DNA of 64,000 bases from Saccharomonospora xinjiangensis XJ-54 (lineage in GTDB: Bacteria > Actinomycetota > Actinomycetes > Mycobacteriales > Pseudonocardiaceae). The stretch spans positions 2,333,482-2,397,481 of the forward strand of contig NZ_JH636049.1 of assembly GCF_000258175.1 (NCBI RefSeq), read 5' to 3'. Positions within the stretch are counted from its first letter, which is position 1, and each line of letters starts with the position of its first letter. This document shows positions 41,766 to 50,762 of the stretch, one piece after another. The notes under the pieces were generated by a model. The model saw only the letters and a program-made list of their open reading frames with translations. It had not been told where the DNA came from and did not search any database. Made by a program: the position numbers and the translations under genes.

Positions 41766-42854
41766 ATGGGCGAGAACCGCCGCGTAAGGGTGGCCATCGT
41801 TGGCGTCGGCAACTGCGCGGCGTCGCTTGTTCAGGGGGTCCACTACTACCGCGACACCGACCCGGCCTCGCGCGTGCCCGGATTGATGCACGTGCGGTTC
41901 GGCGAGTACCACGTGCGGGACGTGGAGTTCGTCGCGGCCTTCGACGTTGACGCGAAGAAGGTGGGGCAGGACCTGTCCGAGGCGATCCTCGCCAGCGAGA
42001 ACAACACCATCCGGATCTGCGACGTCCCGCCGCTCGGGGTGACCGTGCAGCGTGGGCACACGCTGGACGGGCTCGGCCGGTTCTACCAGGAGACCATCGA
42101 GGAGTCGGACGAGAAGCCGGTCGATATCGTCGAGGCGCTGCGGGCCGCCGAGGTCGATGTCCTGGTGTCCTACCTTCCTGTGGGGTCCTCGGAGGCGTCG
42201 AAGTTCTACGCGCAGGCCGCGCTCGACGCCGGTGTCGCGTTCGTCAACGCCATCCCGGTCTTCATCGCATCCGACCCCGAATGGGCCGCCAAGTTCGAGA
42301 AGGCGGGTGTGCCGATCGTCGGTGACGACATCAAGTCGCAGGTCGGCGCCACCATCACCCACCGTGTGCTCGCGAAGCTCTTCGAGGATCGCGGTGTCCA
42401 GCTCGACCGCACGATGCAGCTCAACGTGGGCGGCAACATGGACTTCAAGAACATGAAGGAGCTGGAGCGGCTGGAGTCGAAGAAGATCTCCAAGACACAG
42501 GCCGTCACCTCCCAGATCGAGCGGGACCTCGGCAAGGCGAACGTGCACGTCGGTCCTTCCGACTACGTGCAGTGGCTCGACGACCGCAAGTGGGCCTACG
42601 TGCGGCTGGAGGGCAGGGCGTTCGGTGATGTGCCGCTGAACCTTGAATACAAGCTGGAGGTCTGGGACTCGCCGAACTCGGCAGGCATCATCATCGACGC
42701 CGTTCGCGCGGCGAAGATCGCCAAGGACCGGGGTGTTGGTGGCCCGCTGCTGTCCGCGTCGTCGTACTTCATGAAGTCGCCGCCGCAGCAGTACGACGAC
42801 TCCACCGCCCGCGACGCCGTCGAGAGCTTCATCCGCGGCGACGTGGAGCGCTGA
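41766..42854 (+). CDS. ino1: myo-inositol-1-phosphate synthase
   Basis: This 362-residue NAD-dependent enzyme converts glucose 6-phosphate to 1L-myo-inositol 1-phosphate, precursor of phosphatidylinositol, mycothiol and lipomannans. It has an N-terminal Rossmann motif ([17 protein letters not shown]), the [20 protein letters not shown] segment, [16 protein letters not shown] and the [12 protein letters not shown] motif near the active site. Length is typical of the actinobacterial form. AGGAGA lies upstream of the ATG. A hairpin follows at 42887. Confidence 0.97.
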   Translation: MGENRRVRVAIVGVGNCAASLVQGVHYYRDTDPASRVPGLMHVRFGEYHVRDVEFVAAFDVDAKKVGQDLSEAILASENNTIRICDVPPLGVTVQRGHTLDGLGRFYQETIEESDEKPVDIVEALRAAEVDVLVSYLPVGSSEASKFYAQAALDAGVAFVNAIPVFIASDPEWAAKFEKAGVPIVGDDIKSQVGATITHRVLAKLFEDRGVQLDRTMQLNVGGNMDFKNMKELERLESKKISKTQAVTSQIERDLGKANVHVGPSDYVQWLDDRKWAYVRLEGRAFGDVPLNLEYKLEVWDSPNSAGIIIDAVRAAKIAKDRGVGGPLLSASSYFMKSPPQQYDDSTARDAVESFIRGDVER

Positions 42855-42886
42855 GGCAGCGCGTCCGTCGTCACATCGAGCAGTGT

Positions 42887-42919
42887 GGGGCCGTTTCCGC
42901 CGTCGGGCGGGGCGGCCCC
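42887..42919 (+). terminator. ino1 terminator hairpin
   Basis: GGGGCCG (42887-42893) and CGGCCCC (42913-42919) pair around an inner CCGCC/GGCGG stem; TTCGCGTT follows. Confidence 0.7.
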
Positions 42920-42995
42920 TTCGCGTTGTCGAGGGCTTCGAACGTCCGCGAGCCCGCCCTCGCTGGTAGCACGATGGGAATGGGTGGTTTAGCCC

Positions 42996-43017
42996 GTTCG
43001 TTTGATGTTCACCGTCA
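42996..43017 (+). promoter_or_regulatory. PHO box (PhoP binding repeats) upstream of phoX
   Basis: Two adjacent 11-base direct units, GTTCGTTTGAT (42996-43006) and GTTCACCGTCA (43007-43017), match the spacing and GTTCA core of actinobacterial PhoP boxes. They lie 71 bases before the phoX start, indicating induction under phosphate starvation. Confidence 0.7.
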
Positions 43018-43088
43018 GGCATACCGTGGCTTGCTTTGCGCACCTAACGTCACCGGAGCTTGCCCTGATCGAGTGACATGGAGACAGT

Positions 43089-45179
43089 GTGTCCACTGAG
43101 CCGAGACGACTGCTGCCCCTGCTGAGCTCTCACCGTCCTGGCCGTTCGGCCGTCACGTGCGAGTACCGCTGCGGTAACGCCTGCGCCCACCCCGCCCCCA
43201 ACACCTCCGACAACACCTACTTCGGCGACGTCGCGAAGAGCGTGCTCTCCCGGCGCGGTGCGCTGAAGGCCACCGCCGTGATGTCGGCGACCGCGGCCGG
43301 GTTCGCCGCGCTGTCCGGCACGGCGGCGGCGGAGGTCCCCGCCGCACTCGCCGGTCGTGGCAACGGCCACGGCAAGCCGTCACGTCCCGTACCCGGCACC
43401 GACTTCACGCCCGTCGCGCCCAACACCGCCGACGCCGTGGTGATCCCGGACGGCTACGACCAGGAGGTCGTGATCCGCTGGGGCGACCCGGTGCTGCCCG
43501 GCGCTCCCCGGTTCGACCACCGGAACCAGACCGCTGCGGCGCAGGCCATGCAGTTCGGGTACAACAACGACTTCGTCGGCCTGATCCCGCAGGACTCCTC
43601 GGGATGGCGCCACCTCATGGTGGTGAACCACGAGTACACCACCGAGACCCACATGTTCCCGGCAGGTACGTACGACCCGAACAACCCGACCGAGGAGCAG
43701 GTGCGCATCGCGTGGGCCGCGCACGGTATGTCGGTCGTGCAGACCGTTCGTGACCCGCAGGGTGGTCTCAAGGTCGTTCCGAGCCGGTACAACCGCCGGA
43801 TCACCATGGACACCGAGTTCGAGGTGCGTGGTCCCGCCGCGGGTTCGGACCTGCTCAAGACGTCGGCCGACCCTTCGGGGCGTGTCGTGCTGGGCACGCA
43901 GAACAACTGTGCGGGCGGGGTGACCCCGTGGGGCACCGTGCTGTCGGGCGAGGAGAACTTCAACCAGTACTTCGCCAACGCGGACGCGGTGACCGATCCG
44001 GTCGAGGCCGAGCGGCTCCGCCGCTACGGGTTCAAGGCGGGTGCGTCGAGGCGCAAGTGGGAGCGGTTCGACAAGCGGTGGGACCTCGGACAGGAACCGA
44101 ACGAGGCCAACCGGTTCGGCTGGGTCGTGGAGATCGATCCGAACGACCCGAACTCGACACCGATCAAGCACACCGCGCTCGGCCGGTTCAAGCACGAGGG
44201 CGCCAACATCAAGATCACGAAGGATGGCCGCGTCGCGGTCTACTCCGGTGACGACGAGCGCTTCGACTACATCTACAAGTTCGTCTCCAACGGCAGGTAC
44301 AAGCCCGGTCGCAGCGCACACGCCCGCAGGCACAACTCGCGCCTGCTCGACGACGGCACGCTCTACGTCGCGAAGTTCACCGGTGACAGCCCCGCGAACG
44401 AGATCGACGGCAGCGGCAGGCTGCCCTCCGACGGCGAGTTCGACGGAACGGGCACCTGGATTCCGCTGGCCAGCGGCAACGTCTCGCACGTTCCGGGCAT
44501 GACGGCCGAGGAGGTGTACGTCTTCACGCGCCTCGCGGCCGACAAGGTCGGAGCCACCAAGATGGACCGTCCCGAGGACATCGAGGCGAACCCGGTCAAC
44601 GGCAGGGTGTACGCGGCGCTGACCAACAACAGCGACCGTGGCAAGGCCGGCAAGGCGGCGGCCGACGAAGCCAACCCGCGCAACGGCAACCGCAACGGCC
44701 ACGTGCTGGAGTGGGAGGAGCACCGCGGCGACGCGGCGTCAACGACGTTCGCGTGGCGCCTGCTGCTGGTGTGTGGTGACCCCGCCGAGGCCGACACCTA
44801 TTTCGGTGGGTTCGACAAGAGCAAGGTCAGCCCGATCTCCTGCCCCGACAACGTAGCGTTCGACAGTCACGGCAACCTGTGGATCTCCACGGACGGCAAC
44901 GCGCTCGGCTCGAACGACGGCCTGTTCGCCGTTCCCGTCGAGGGCCCGAACCGGGGCCAGGTCAAGCAGTTCCTGACCGTCCCGATCGGCGCGGAGGCGT
45001 GTGGCCCGGTGATCACCGACGACGTCGTGCTCGTCGCCGTGCAGCACCCCGGTGAGGGCGGCACGGCCGAGAACCCGGAGTCGCACTGGCCCGACGGCGG
45101 TGCGGCCCAGCCGAGGCCGTCGATCGTCGCGGTGTGGAAGAAGGGCAAGTGGGGGCGGTCGGGCCGCATCGGTTCCTGA
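43089..45179 (+). CDS. phoX: PhoX-type alkaline phosphatase (DUF839), Tat-exported
   Basis: This 696-residue secreted phosphatase has a Tat signal (SRRGALKATAVMSATAAGFA, residues about 54-73) after a cytosolic head with CEYRCGNAC. The DUF839 core is seen in VVNHEYTTETHMFP, GTQNNCAGGVTPWGTVLSGE, DNVAFDSHGNLWISTDG and GPVITDDVVLVAVQHPGEGG. PhoX enzymes are Ca2+/Fe3+-dependent phosphatases. A PHO box upstream supports the assignment. GTG at 43089 has GGAG 5 bases upstream. Confidence 0.92.
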   Translation: MSTEPRRLLPLLSSHRPGRSAVTCEYRCGNACAHPAPNTSDNTYFGDVAKSVLSRRGALKATAVMSATAAGFAALSGTAAAEVPAALAGRGNGHGKPSRPVPGTDFTPVAPNTADAVVIPDGYDQEVVIRWGDPVLPGAPRFDHRNQTAAAQAMQFGYNNDFVGLIPQDSSGWRHLMVVNHEYTTETHMFPAGTYDPNNPTEEQVRIAWAAHGMSVVQTVRDPQGGLKVVPSRYNRRITMDTEFEVRGPAAGSDLLKTSADPSGRVVLGTQNNCAGGVTPWGTVLSGEENFNQYFANADAVTDPVEAERLRRYGFKAGASRRKWERFDKRWDLGQEPNEANRFGWVVEIDPNDPNSTPIKHTALGRFKHEGANIKITKDGRVAVYSGDDERFDYIYKFVSNGRYKPGRSAHARRHNSRLLDDGTLYVAKFTGDSPANEIDGSGRLPSDGEFDGTGTWIPLASGNVSHVPGMTAEEVYVFTRLAADKVGATKMDRPEDIEANPVNGRVYAALTNNSDRGKAGKAAADEANPRNGNRNGHVLEWEEHRGDAASTTFAWRLLLVCGDPAEADTYFGGFDKSKVSPISCPDNVAFDSHGNLWISTDGNALGSNDGLFAVPVEGPNRGQVKQFLTVPIGAEACGPVITDDVVLVAVQHPGEGGTAENPESHWPDGGAAQPRPSIVAVWKKGKWGRSGRIGS

Positions 45180-45234
45180 TGGTCTGACACCCGCGAGCTG
45201 AGGGGCCGGTCGGCCGTGCGTCTACGGTGGACGC

Positions 45235-45927
45235 ATGGCCGACCGACCCCTCGCTCTTGTCACAGGTGCCACTCGCGGCATCGGCGCGGCCGTGGCCGCT
45301 GCCCTCGCTCCGACTCACCGGCTGCTGCTCGGCGGAAGGAACGCCGACGTGCTGGCGGAGCGTGCGCGGGAGCTGCCCGCGGCCGAGCCGTGGCCGGTCG
45401 ATCTCACCGACGCGGAGGCGCTTCGCGAGGCGTGCGCGTCGATCGACGCACTCGACGTGCTCGTGCATTCGGCCGGTGTGGCGAAACTCGGTTCGGTGGC
45501 GGACTCCGAGGCCGAGGTGTGGCGGCAGAACCTGGAGGTCAACGTCGTCGCCGTCGCAGAGCTGACCCGGCTGACACTGCCGGCGCTGCGTGCTGCGAAG
45601 GGCCACGTCGTCTTCGTCAACTCCGGCCAGGGACTCGCGGCACGCGAGGGCTGGGGCCCTTACGCGGCGAGCAAGTTCGCCCTCCGTGCCTACGCCGATG
45701 TGCTGCGCGCCGAGGAGTCCGGCCGTGGCCTTCGGGTCACGAGCGTCTACCCGGGCCGCACCGACACCGACATGCAGCGGGCCGTGGTGAGCCACGAGGG
45801 CGGCGAGTACTCGCCGGAGCAGTACCTGCGTCCCGAGTCCGTCGCCGCCGCCGTCGTGGCCGCCGTCACCGCGAGCCCCGACGCTCACCTCACGGAGGTC
45901 ACCATCCGTCCGAGGCCCACGCGTTAG
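45235..45927 (+). CDS. short-chain dehydrogenase/reductase
   Basis: This 230-residue SDR has the cofactor motif TGATRGIG (residues 10-17), NSG at the NAG position (about 129) and the catalytic YAASK (about 143-147). Substrate unknown; a Gly-rich TGxxxGxG with Arg after it suggests NADPH preference. Convergent with, and overlapping by 4 bases, the VOC gene. Confidence 0.92.
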   Translation: MADRPLALVTGATRGIGAAVAAALAPTHRLLLGGRNADVLAERARELPAAEPWPVDLTDAEALREACASIDALDVLVHSAGVAKLGSVADSEAEVWRQNLEVNVVAVAELTRLTLPALRAAKGHVVFVNSGQGLAAREGWGPYAASKFALRAYADVLRAEESGRGLRVTSVYPGRTDTDMQRAVVSHEGGEYSPEQYLRPESVAAAVVAAVTASPDAHLTEVTIRPRPTR

Positions 45928-46334
45928 CTCTTGGGCTCGGTGAAGCGGATGCGGTTGCCGAACGGGTCACGAAGCCCGCAGTCGATGCCGTAGGGGCGTT
46001 CCGTCGGTTCCTCCGTGAACTCGACTCCCTTCGCGAGCAGGGTCTCGTAGGTCTTGCGGCAGTCGTCCGTCGTGAAGATGAGCCAGCCGCCCATCGCTCC
46101 CTTGGTGACGAGGTCGCGAACCTGCTGCGTCGTCTCCTCGGACATGCCCGGAGTTCCGGGCTTCTCCAGCAAGATCTGCCGCTCGTGGTGGCCGGGGACG
46201 CAGACGGTGAGCCAGCGCATGAATCCCATGTCGATGTCGGCGGCGATGTCGAGGCCGAGTTTGCCGACGTAGAACTCCAGTGCCTCGTCCTGGTCGAGTA
46301 CGTAGATCTGCGAGTGTGTGATGGCGTTGAACAT
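45924..46334 (-). CDS. VOC/glyoxalase superfamily protein
   Basis: This 136-residue protein has the paired beta-alpha-beta repeats of the vicinal oxygen chelate fold: HSQIYVLDQDEALEFYVGKL at the start, and GGWLIFTTDDCRKTYETL, YGIDCGLRDPFGNRIRFTEP at the end. ATG at 46334 gives a standard length. It is 72 bases downstream of the AraC-type regulator on the same strand, a pairing common in actinobacteria. Ligand or reaction unknown. Confidence 0.88.
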   Translation of the reverse strand: MFNAITHSQIYVLDQDEALEFYVGKLGLDIAADIDMGFMRWLTVCVPGHHERQILLEKPGTPGMSEETTQQVRDLVTKGAMGGWLIFTTDDCRKTYETLLAKGVEFTEEPTERPYGIDCGLRDPFGNRIRFTEPKS

Positions 46335-46406
46335 GTCCACGACACTATGGGCGAGCCGCACCCCGTTACTTCTCCGGAACTGCTCAGATCGCCCTGGCCC
46401 TGTGGT

Positions 46407-46817
46407 TCAGTCGCGTGGCCGTGCCCAGGTCATCATGAAGCAGGTCGGGACGACGGCCGAGGCCGTTTCCCCGCGATAGGTCCGTGGCGAGCGGCCGACG
46501 ATGGCGCTGAAGGTGCGGCTGAACGTGCCGAGGCTGCCGAACCCGACCTCGAAGCAGATGTCGGTGACGCTGCGCTCGGTCTCCCTGAGCAGGAACATGG
46601 CGCGCTCGACGCGGCGGCGTTGCAGGTAGCGGTGTGGAGTCTCACCGAACGTGGCGCGGAACGTGCGCGTGAAATGCGCCTCCGAGACGTGCGCGATGCG
46701 CGCGAGTGCGGGGACGTCGAGCGGTTTCGCGAAGTCGCGGTCCATCGCGTCCCGTGCCCTGAGCATGCGGCGGTTGGTCGCTTCCCGCGCTCCCATGCCG
46801 CTGCTCACAAGGACCAT
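46407..46817 (-). CDS. AraC family transcriptional regulator (short)
   Basis: This 136-residue protein is essentially only the AraC DNA-binding region: helix-turn-helix ALARIAHVSEAHFTRTFRAT, and a second helix pair with SVTDICFEVGFGSLGTFSRT and FSAIVGRSPRTYR. No ligand domain is attached. ATG at 46817 has GGAAGGTGGTGAG upstream. It probably controls the VOC gene behind it. Confidence 0.9.
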   Translation of the reverse strand: MVLVSSGMGAREATNRRMLRARDAMDRDFAKPLDVPALARIAHVSEAHFTRTFRATFGETPHRYLQRRRVERAMFLLRETERSVTDICFEVGFGSLGTFSRTFSAIVGRSPRTYRGETASAVVPTCFMMTWARPRD

Positions 46818-46928
46818 CTCACCACCTTCCCCGACAGGGGCGAACGCGGTGCGCGCCGCGCGTGCAGGAGGTGACGATCCGCCCACATTCCCGCTGGTGG
46901 GAGCGACGCCGCTGGTAGCGTCGCCGAC

Positions 46929-47498
46929 GTGGGTGCGCGGCTCAGCGGGACCCCCGTTGCCGGGGTTCTTCGACTTGTGCGGGTCACGGCGGTGACGGCG
47001 ACGGTCGTCGTGCTGTCCGCGATCGCGCATCTTGTCGGCGGCGCGCCCGTCGATGCCTCGACACTCGTGGCGGGATCGTTGATCGTCCTGCCTTCCGTGT
47101 TCGTCGTGTCGCGGCGGCGGTTGTCCTTCCGCACCCTGTCGCTGCTCCTGCTGTCGGGGCAGGTCGTGCTCCACCACGTCTTCACCGCAGCGGGCCGGCA
47201 CCACGAGGCCGAAGCCATCTCGTTGTGGTCTCCCGGTATGGCAGGCGCCCACCTCGTGGCGACTGGGATCACGGCGATGTGGCTCACGCGCGGCGAGCGT
47301 CTGTTGTGGGCGGTGTGGTCGTGGTTGAGCCGCGCGGTCGCCGCCGCGATCCGCCTGCCGTCGCCTGCTGGACCGGCCTCCCCGCCTCGCCCGCGTGGGC
47401 AGCGACGCGGGTCACGTGCCCGCCGAGGGCTGGTGAGTGCCGCCTCGCGTCGAGGGCCACCGTGGATCGTCTCCTTCCGCGCGGCCGTGTCCGGATGA
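46929..47498 (+). CDS. small membrane protein of unknown function
   Basis: This 189-residue protein has about four membrane helices (VRVTAVTATVVVLSAIAHLVGG, TLVAGSLIVLPSVFVVS, LSLLLLSGQVVLHHVF, AGAHLVATGITAMWL) followed by an Arg/Pro/Gly-rich tail. His residues lie in and near the third helix (LHHVFTAAGRHHE). TAGCGT shortly before the GTG and no Shine-Dalgarno suggest a leaderless start. It precedes the copper chaperone-peroxidase pair and may belong with them; I do not recognise the family. Confidence 0.65.
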   Translation: MGARLSGTPVAGVLRLVRVTAVTATVVVLSAIAHLVGGAPVDASTLVAGSLIVLPSVFVVSRRRLSFRTLSLLLLSGQVVLHHVFTAAGRHHEAEAISLWSPGMAGAHLVATGITAMWLTRGERLLWAVWSWLSRAVAAAIRLPSPAGPASPPRPRGQRRGSRARRGLVSAASRRGPPWIVSFRAAVSG

Positions 47499-47616
47499 CA
47501 CGGGCCGCTTGACGCCGCGCGTTCCGCCGCGCGGAGCGATCCGGCTTGCTCAAGGGCCGGTTGTCCGCGCGTGCCCGTGGCGTGTTCTCGAAGTTCTTGT
47601 TCCTGGAGGAGACGAC

Positions 47617-48147
47617 ATGCGTTCTTCACGTACACGCATCATCGGCGTCGCCGGTGTTTCCGCGCTGGCCCTGCTGCTCTCCGGGTGCGGTGCGGCCGAG
47701 ACAGCCGCGCCCGACCCGGGGAAGGACGCCTCGGACGGGGCGTCCGCGCTCACCCTGAAAGACGGGTGGGCCAAGGCGTCGGACGGGCACATGACCGGTG
47801 TTTTCGGCACCCTGACGAACGGTTCCGATGCCGACGTCAGGGTCGTCGAGATGAGTTCGCCTGTCGCGGGTACGGGCGAGCTGCACGAGACGGTGGGCGG
47901 CATGGGCGGCGGGGGCCCGAAGCCGAAGATGAGGGAGAAGGAGGGTGGCTTCGTCGTTCTGGCTGGCGGCGAGTACGTCCTCGAACCCGGCGGTGATCAC
48001 CTGATGCTGATGGACCTCTCCGAACCCGTTCTCGCCGGCCAGGACGTGCCGGTGACCCTCACCGCTGAGGACGGCTCCACGGTTGAGTTCACTGTGGTGG
48101 CGCGGTCGTTCAGCGGCGCGAACGAGTCCTACGACGGCGGGCACTGA
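47617..48147 (+). CDS. PCuAC copper chaperone lipoprotein
   Basis: This 176-residue lipoprotein has signal ALALLLSGC (lipobox Cys about 23) and the PCuAC fold with copper-binding His/Met residues: GHMTGVFGTLTNGSDADVRV, MSSPVAGTGELHETVGGMGG and GGDHLMLMDL. It should bind Cu(I) on the outer face of the membrane. ATG at 47617 has GGAGGA upstream. It overlaps the Dyp peroxidase gene by one base, so they are cotranscribed. Confidence 0.9.
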   Translation: MRSSRTRIIGVAGVSALALLLSGCGAAETAAPDPGKDASDGASALTLKDGWAKASDGHMTGVFGTLTNGSDADVRVVEMSSPVAGTGELHETVGGMGGGGPKPKMREKEGGFVVLAGGEYVLEPGGDHLMLMDLSEPVLAGQDVPVTLTAEDGSTVEFTVVARSFSGANESYDGGH

Positions 48148-49367
48148 TGTCCGCCCGGCGAATCGGCCGCCGGGCGTTCCTTGTCACCGGAGCGGCGGCG
48201 CTGGGTGGCGCCGCCGCACTCGGTGGAAGGGAACTGCTCGACGGTGACGAGCAGACACCGTACGGGGTGCGGGCGGGCGGGGGAACGGCCGGAACGGCCA
48301 CCGTGCCGTTCCGGGGTCCCCGGCAGGCCGGTGTGGGCACGCCGCCGCAGTCCTTCGCCACGCTGGTGGCGTTCGATCTGCTCGACGGTGTTGACAGGGC
48401 GGCACTCGTGCGGCTCATGCGGGTCTGGACCGACGACATCGAGCGGCTCACCGGTGGACGGCCCGCGCTGTCCGACACGGAACCGGAGCTGGCCACTGTG
48501 CCGGCGCGGCTCACCGTGACGGTCGGTTTCGGCCCCGGTTTCCTCGCCGTCGCGCGGCGTGAACGGCTGCGGCCCCGCTGGCTCGCCCCGCTGCCGCCGT
48601 TCCCGATCGATCGCCTTCGCGACGAGTACAGCGGTGGCGACCTCGTGGTGCAGGTGGGTGCCGACGACGAGATCACCGTCGCGCACGCGGTCAGGGTGCT
48701 CACAAGGCAGGCGCGGACGTTCGCCCGTCCCCGCTGGGTGCAACGCGGTTTCCGCAACAGCCCAGGCACGGTGCCTGAGGGCACCACCATGCGCAACCTG
48801 ATGGGCCAGGTGGACGGCACGCGAAACCTGCGGCCGGGTGCCGACGACGATCGGCTGATCTGGATCGGGGAGCAGGGGCCGGAATGGCTCCGGGGTGGCA
48901 CGAGCATGGTGGTGCGCCGCATCGCCATGAACCTCGACACCTGGGACGAACTCGACCGCTCGGCGCGCGAGCAGGTGATCGGGCGGCGGTTGGACACGGG
49001 AGCGCCGCTGACCGGCGTGGCGGAGCACGACGAGCCGGACCTCGCGGCGACAGGGCCGGGAGGGCTTTCGGTCATCCCGAAGTTCGCCCACATCCGCCGA
49101 TCCCGCTCCGACGACCCGCGCCAGCGGTTCCTGCGCCGCAGCTACAACTACGACGACCCTCCCCCCGCAGGGCAGCTGTCGAACAGCGGTCTCGTGTTCA
49201 TCACCTTCCAGGCCGACGTCGAGGCGCAGTTCACGCCGATCCAGCGCAGGCTGGCCGAACTCGACTCGCTCAACGACTGGACGACGCCGATCGGATCGGC
49301 GGTGTTCGCCGTGCCGCGAGGCTGTCGCGACGGCGAGTACCTCGGACAACCGCTCCTGGAGGACTGA
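48147..49367 (+). CDS. Dyp-type peroxidase, Tat-exported
   Basis: This 406-residue heme peroxidase begins with a twin-arginine signal (RRIGRRAFLVTGAAALGGAA). The family motif GxxDG is MGQVDGTRN (about residues 220-228). The proximal heme His lies in KFAHIRRS (near 315), and distal Arg candidates are in TSMVVRRIAMNLDTW and SNSGLVFITFQ flanks. The exported heme enzyme is likely loaded before Tat export. Pairing with PCuAC suggests extracytoplasmic metal and redox chemistry. Confidence 0.93.
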   Translation: MSARRIGRRAFLVTGAAALGGAAALGGRELLDGDEQTPYGVRAGGGTAGTATVPFRGPRQAGVGTPPQSFATLVAFDLLDGVDRAALVRLMRVWTDDIERLTGGRPALSDTEPELATVPARLTVTVGFGPGFLAVARRERLRPRWLAPLPPFPIDRLRDEYSGGDLVVQVGADDEITVAHAVRVLTRQARTFARPRWVQRGFRNSPGTVPEGTTMRNLMGQVDGTRNLRPGADDDRLIWIGEQGPEWLRGGTSMVVRRIAMNLDTWDELDRSAREQVIGRRLDTGAPLTGVAEHDEPDLAATGPGGLSVIPKFAHIRRSRSDDPRQRFLRRSYNYDDPPPAGQLSNSGLVFITFQADVEAQFTPIQRRLAELDSLNDWTTPIGSAVFAVPRGCRDGEYLGQPLLED

Positions 49368-49465
49368 CCGGATCGGGCCGCCCGCCGTTCGAGGAGGGCG
49401 GCCCGAGCTTTTCGGCACGTTGACAGCTCGGCCTCCATGGTGTCATGGTTACCCACATGACTAAT

Positions 49466-49480
49466 GAACCAAGATGGTTC
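49466..49480 (+). promoter_or_regulatory. inverted repeat upstream of GntR-ABC operon
   Basis: GAACC-aagat-GGTTC sits 17 bases before the GntR start and downstream of a TTGACA (49420-49425) -35 candidate; likely autoregulatory operator. Confidence 0.5.
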
Positions 49481-49497
49481 GACGGGCGGAGCGCTTG

Positions 49498-49857
49498 ATG
49501 GATGACGGTCGCCCGCTGTTCCAGCAGATCGCGGAGCAGCTCGAAGACGCGATCATCGACGGCTCCCTGCCTGAGGAGAGCCGGGCGCCGTCCACCAACG
49601 AACTCGCCGCTTTTCACCGGATCAACCCGGCGACGGCCGCGAACGGCATCAACAAGCTCGTGGCCGACGGGCTGCTCTACAAGAAGAGGGGGGTCGGAAT
49701 GTTCGTGACAGCCGGGGCGCGCGAGACGTTGCTGCTGCGGCGCCGCAACGGGTTCGCGGAGAAGTTCATCGCGCCGTTGCTCGCCGAGGCAAGACGCCTG
49801 GGGATGGACGCGGAGGACCTGAAGAAGATGATCGACAGCTGGGAGGACGAGGCATGA
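49498..49857 (+). CDS. GntR family regulator, YtrA type
   Basis: This 119-residue protein has the GntR winged helix near its start (PLFQQIAEQLEDAIIDGSL, APSTNELAAFHRINPATAAN) and only a short C-terminal dimer helix, the YtrA pattern associated with ABC transporters. ATG at 49498 has GGCGGAG 7 bases upstream. It overlaps the ABC ATPase gene by 4 bases and probably represses the operon. Confidence 0.93.
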   Translation: MDDGRPLFQQIAEQLEDAIIDGSLPEESRAPSTNELAAFHRINPATAANGINKLVADGLLYKKRGVGMFVTAGARETLLLRRRNGFAEKFIAPLLAEARRLGMDAEDLKKMIDSWEDEA

Positions 49858-50762
49858 CCGTGGCGAGCCTGCGCGGGGTGGTCAAGCGCTACGGTTCGAC
49901 CACCGCCGTGTCCGACGTGTCCTTCGACCTGCGGGAGAACCGCATCCACGGCCTGCTCGGCCGCAACGGTGCGGGCAAGAGCACGGTGATGCGGATGCTC
50001 ACCGGCCAGGACGTGCCCACCGGGGGCAGCGTCGAGGTGTTCGGCGCCTCGCCGTACGAGAACGCCGAGGTGTTGCGGAACATCTGCTTCATCAAGGAGT
50101 CGCAGAAGTATCCGGACATCTTCCGGGTGCGGCACGCCTTCGAGGCCGCGAGCCTGGTGTTCCCGAACTGGGACGACGACTTCGCCGCCGAACTCGTTGA
50201 CGAGTTCCGGTTGCGTACCCAGCAGCGGATCAAGAAGCTCTCCCGTGGCCAGCTCTCGGCTGTCGGGGTGATCATCGGGCTGGCCGCCCGCGCGCCACTG
50301 ACGTTGTTCGACGAGCCGTACCTCGGGCTCGACGCCGTGGCGAGGCAGATGTTCTACGACCGGTTGCTCGCCGACTACACGGAGCATCCCCGCACGATCG
50401 TGCTGTCCACCCACCTCATCGACGAGGTCGCCGATCTGATCGAACACGTCATCGTGATCGACTCGGGGCGGATTCTCATGGACGACAGCTCGGAGTCCCT
50501 TCGCTCGCAGGCCGTCACGGTGACCGGTCCTGTCACGGCGGTCGAGGAGTTCGCGATCGGGCACACCGAGCTGCACAGGGAGCAACTCGGCGGCATCCTC
50601 CGCCTCACCCTCCAGGGTTCGGTCGGGCAACGGGAGGCCGACAACCTCCAGATCGAACCCGTGTCTCTTCAGCAGCTCGTGGTGCGCGCCAGCCAGACGG
50701 CGGGCCGGGAAAGGACGCTCGCCTCGGCGGGCAACGGCGGACACGGTAAGGAGGCCAAGTGA
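49854..50762 (+). CDS. ABC transporter ATP-binding protein
   Basis: This 302-residue ATPase has Walker A GLLGRNGAGKSTVMRM (about residues 36-51), signature LSRGQLSAVG, Walker B LTLFDEPYLGLD and the switch His in STHLIDEVADL. A C-terminal region of about 90 residues follows. It works with the following permease as an exporter; regulation by the upstream GntR suggests an antibiotic or envelope-stress inducer. Confidence 0.93.
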   Translation: MTVASLRGVVKRYGSTTAVSDVSFDLRENRIHGLLGRNGAGKSTVMRMLTGQDVPTGGSVEVFGASPYENAEVLRNICFIKESQKYPDIFRVRHAFEAASLVFPNWDDDFAAELVDEFRLRTQQRIKKLSRGQLSAVGVIIGLAARAPLTLFDEPYLGLDAVARQMFYDRLLADYTEHPRTIVLSTHLIDEVADLIEHVIVIDSGRILMDDSSESLRSQAVTVTGPVTAVEEFAIGHTELHREQLGGILRLTLQGSVGQREADNLQIEPVSLQQLVVRASQTAGRERTLASAGNGGHGKEAK

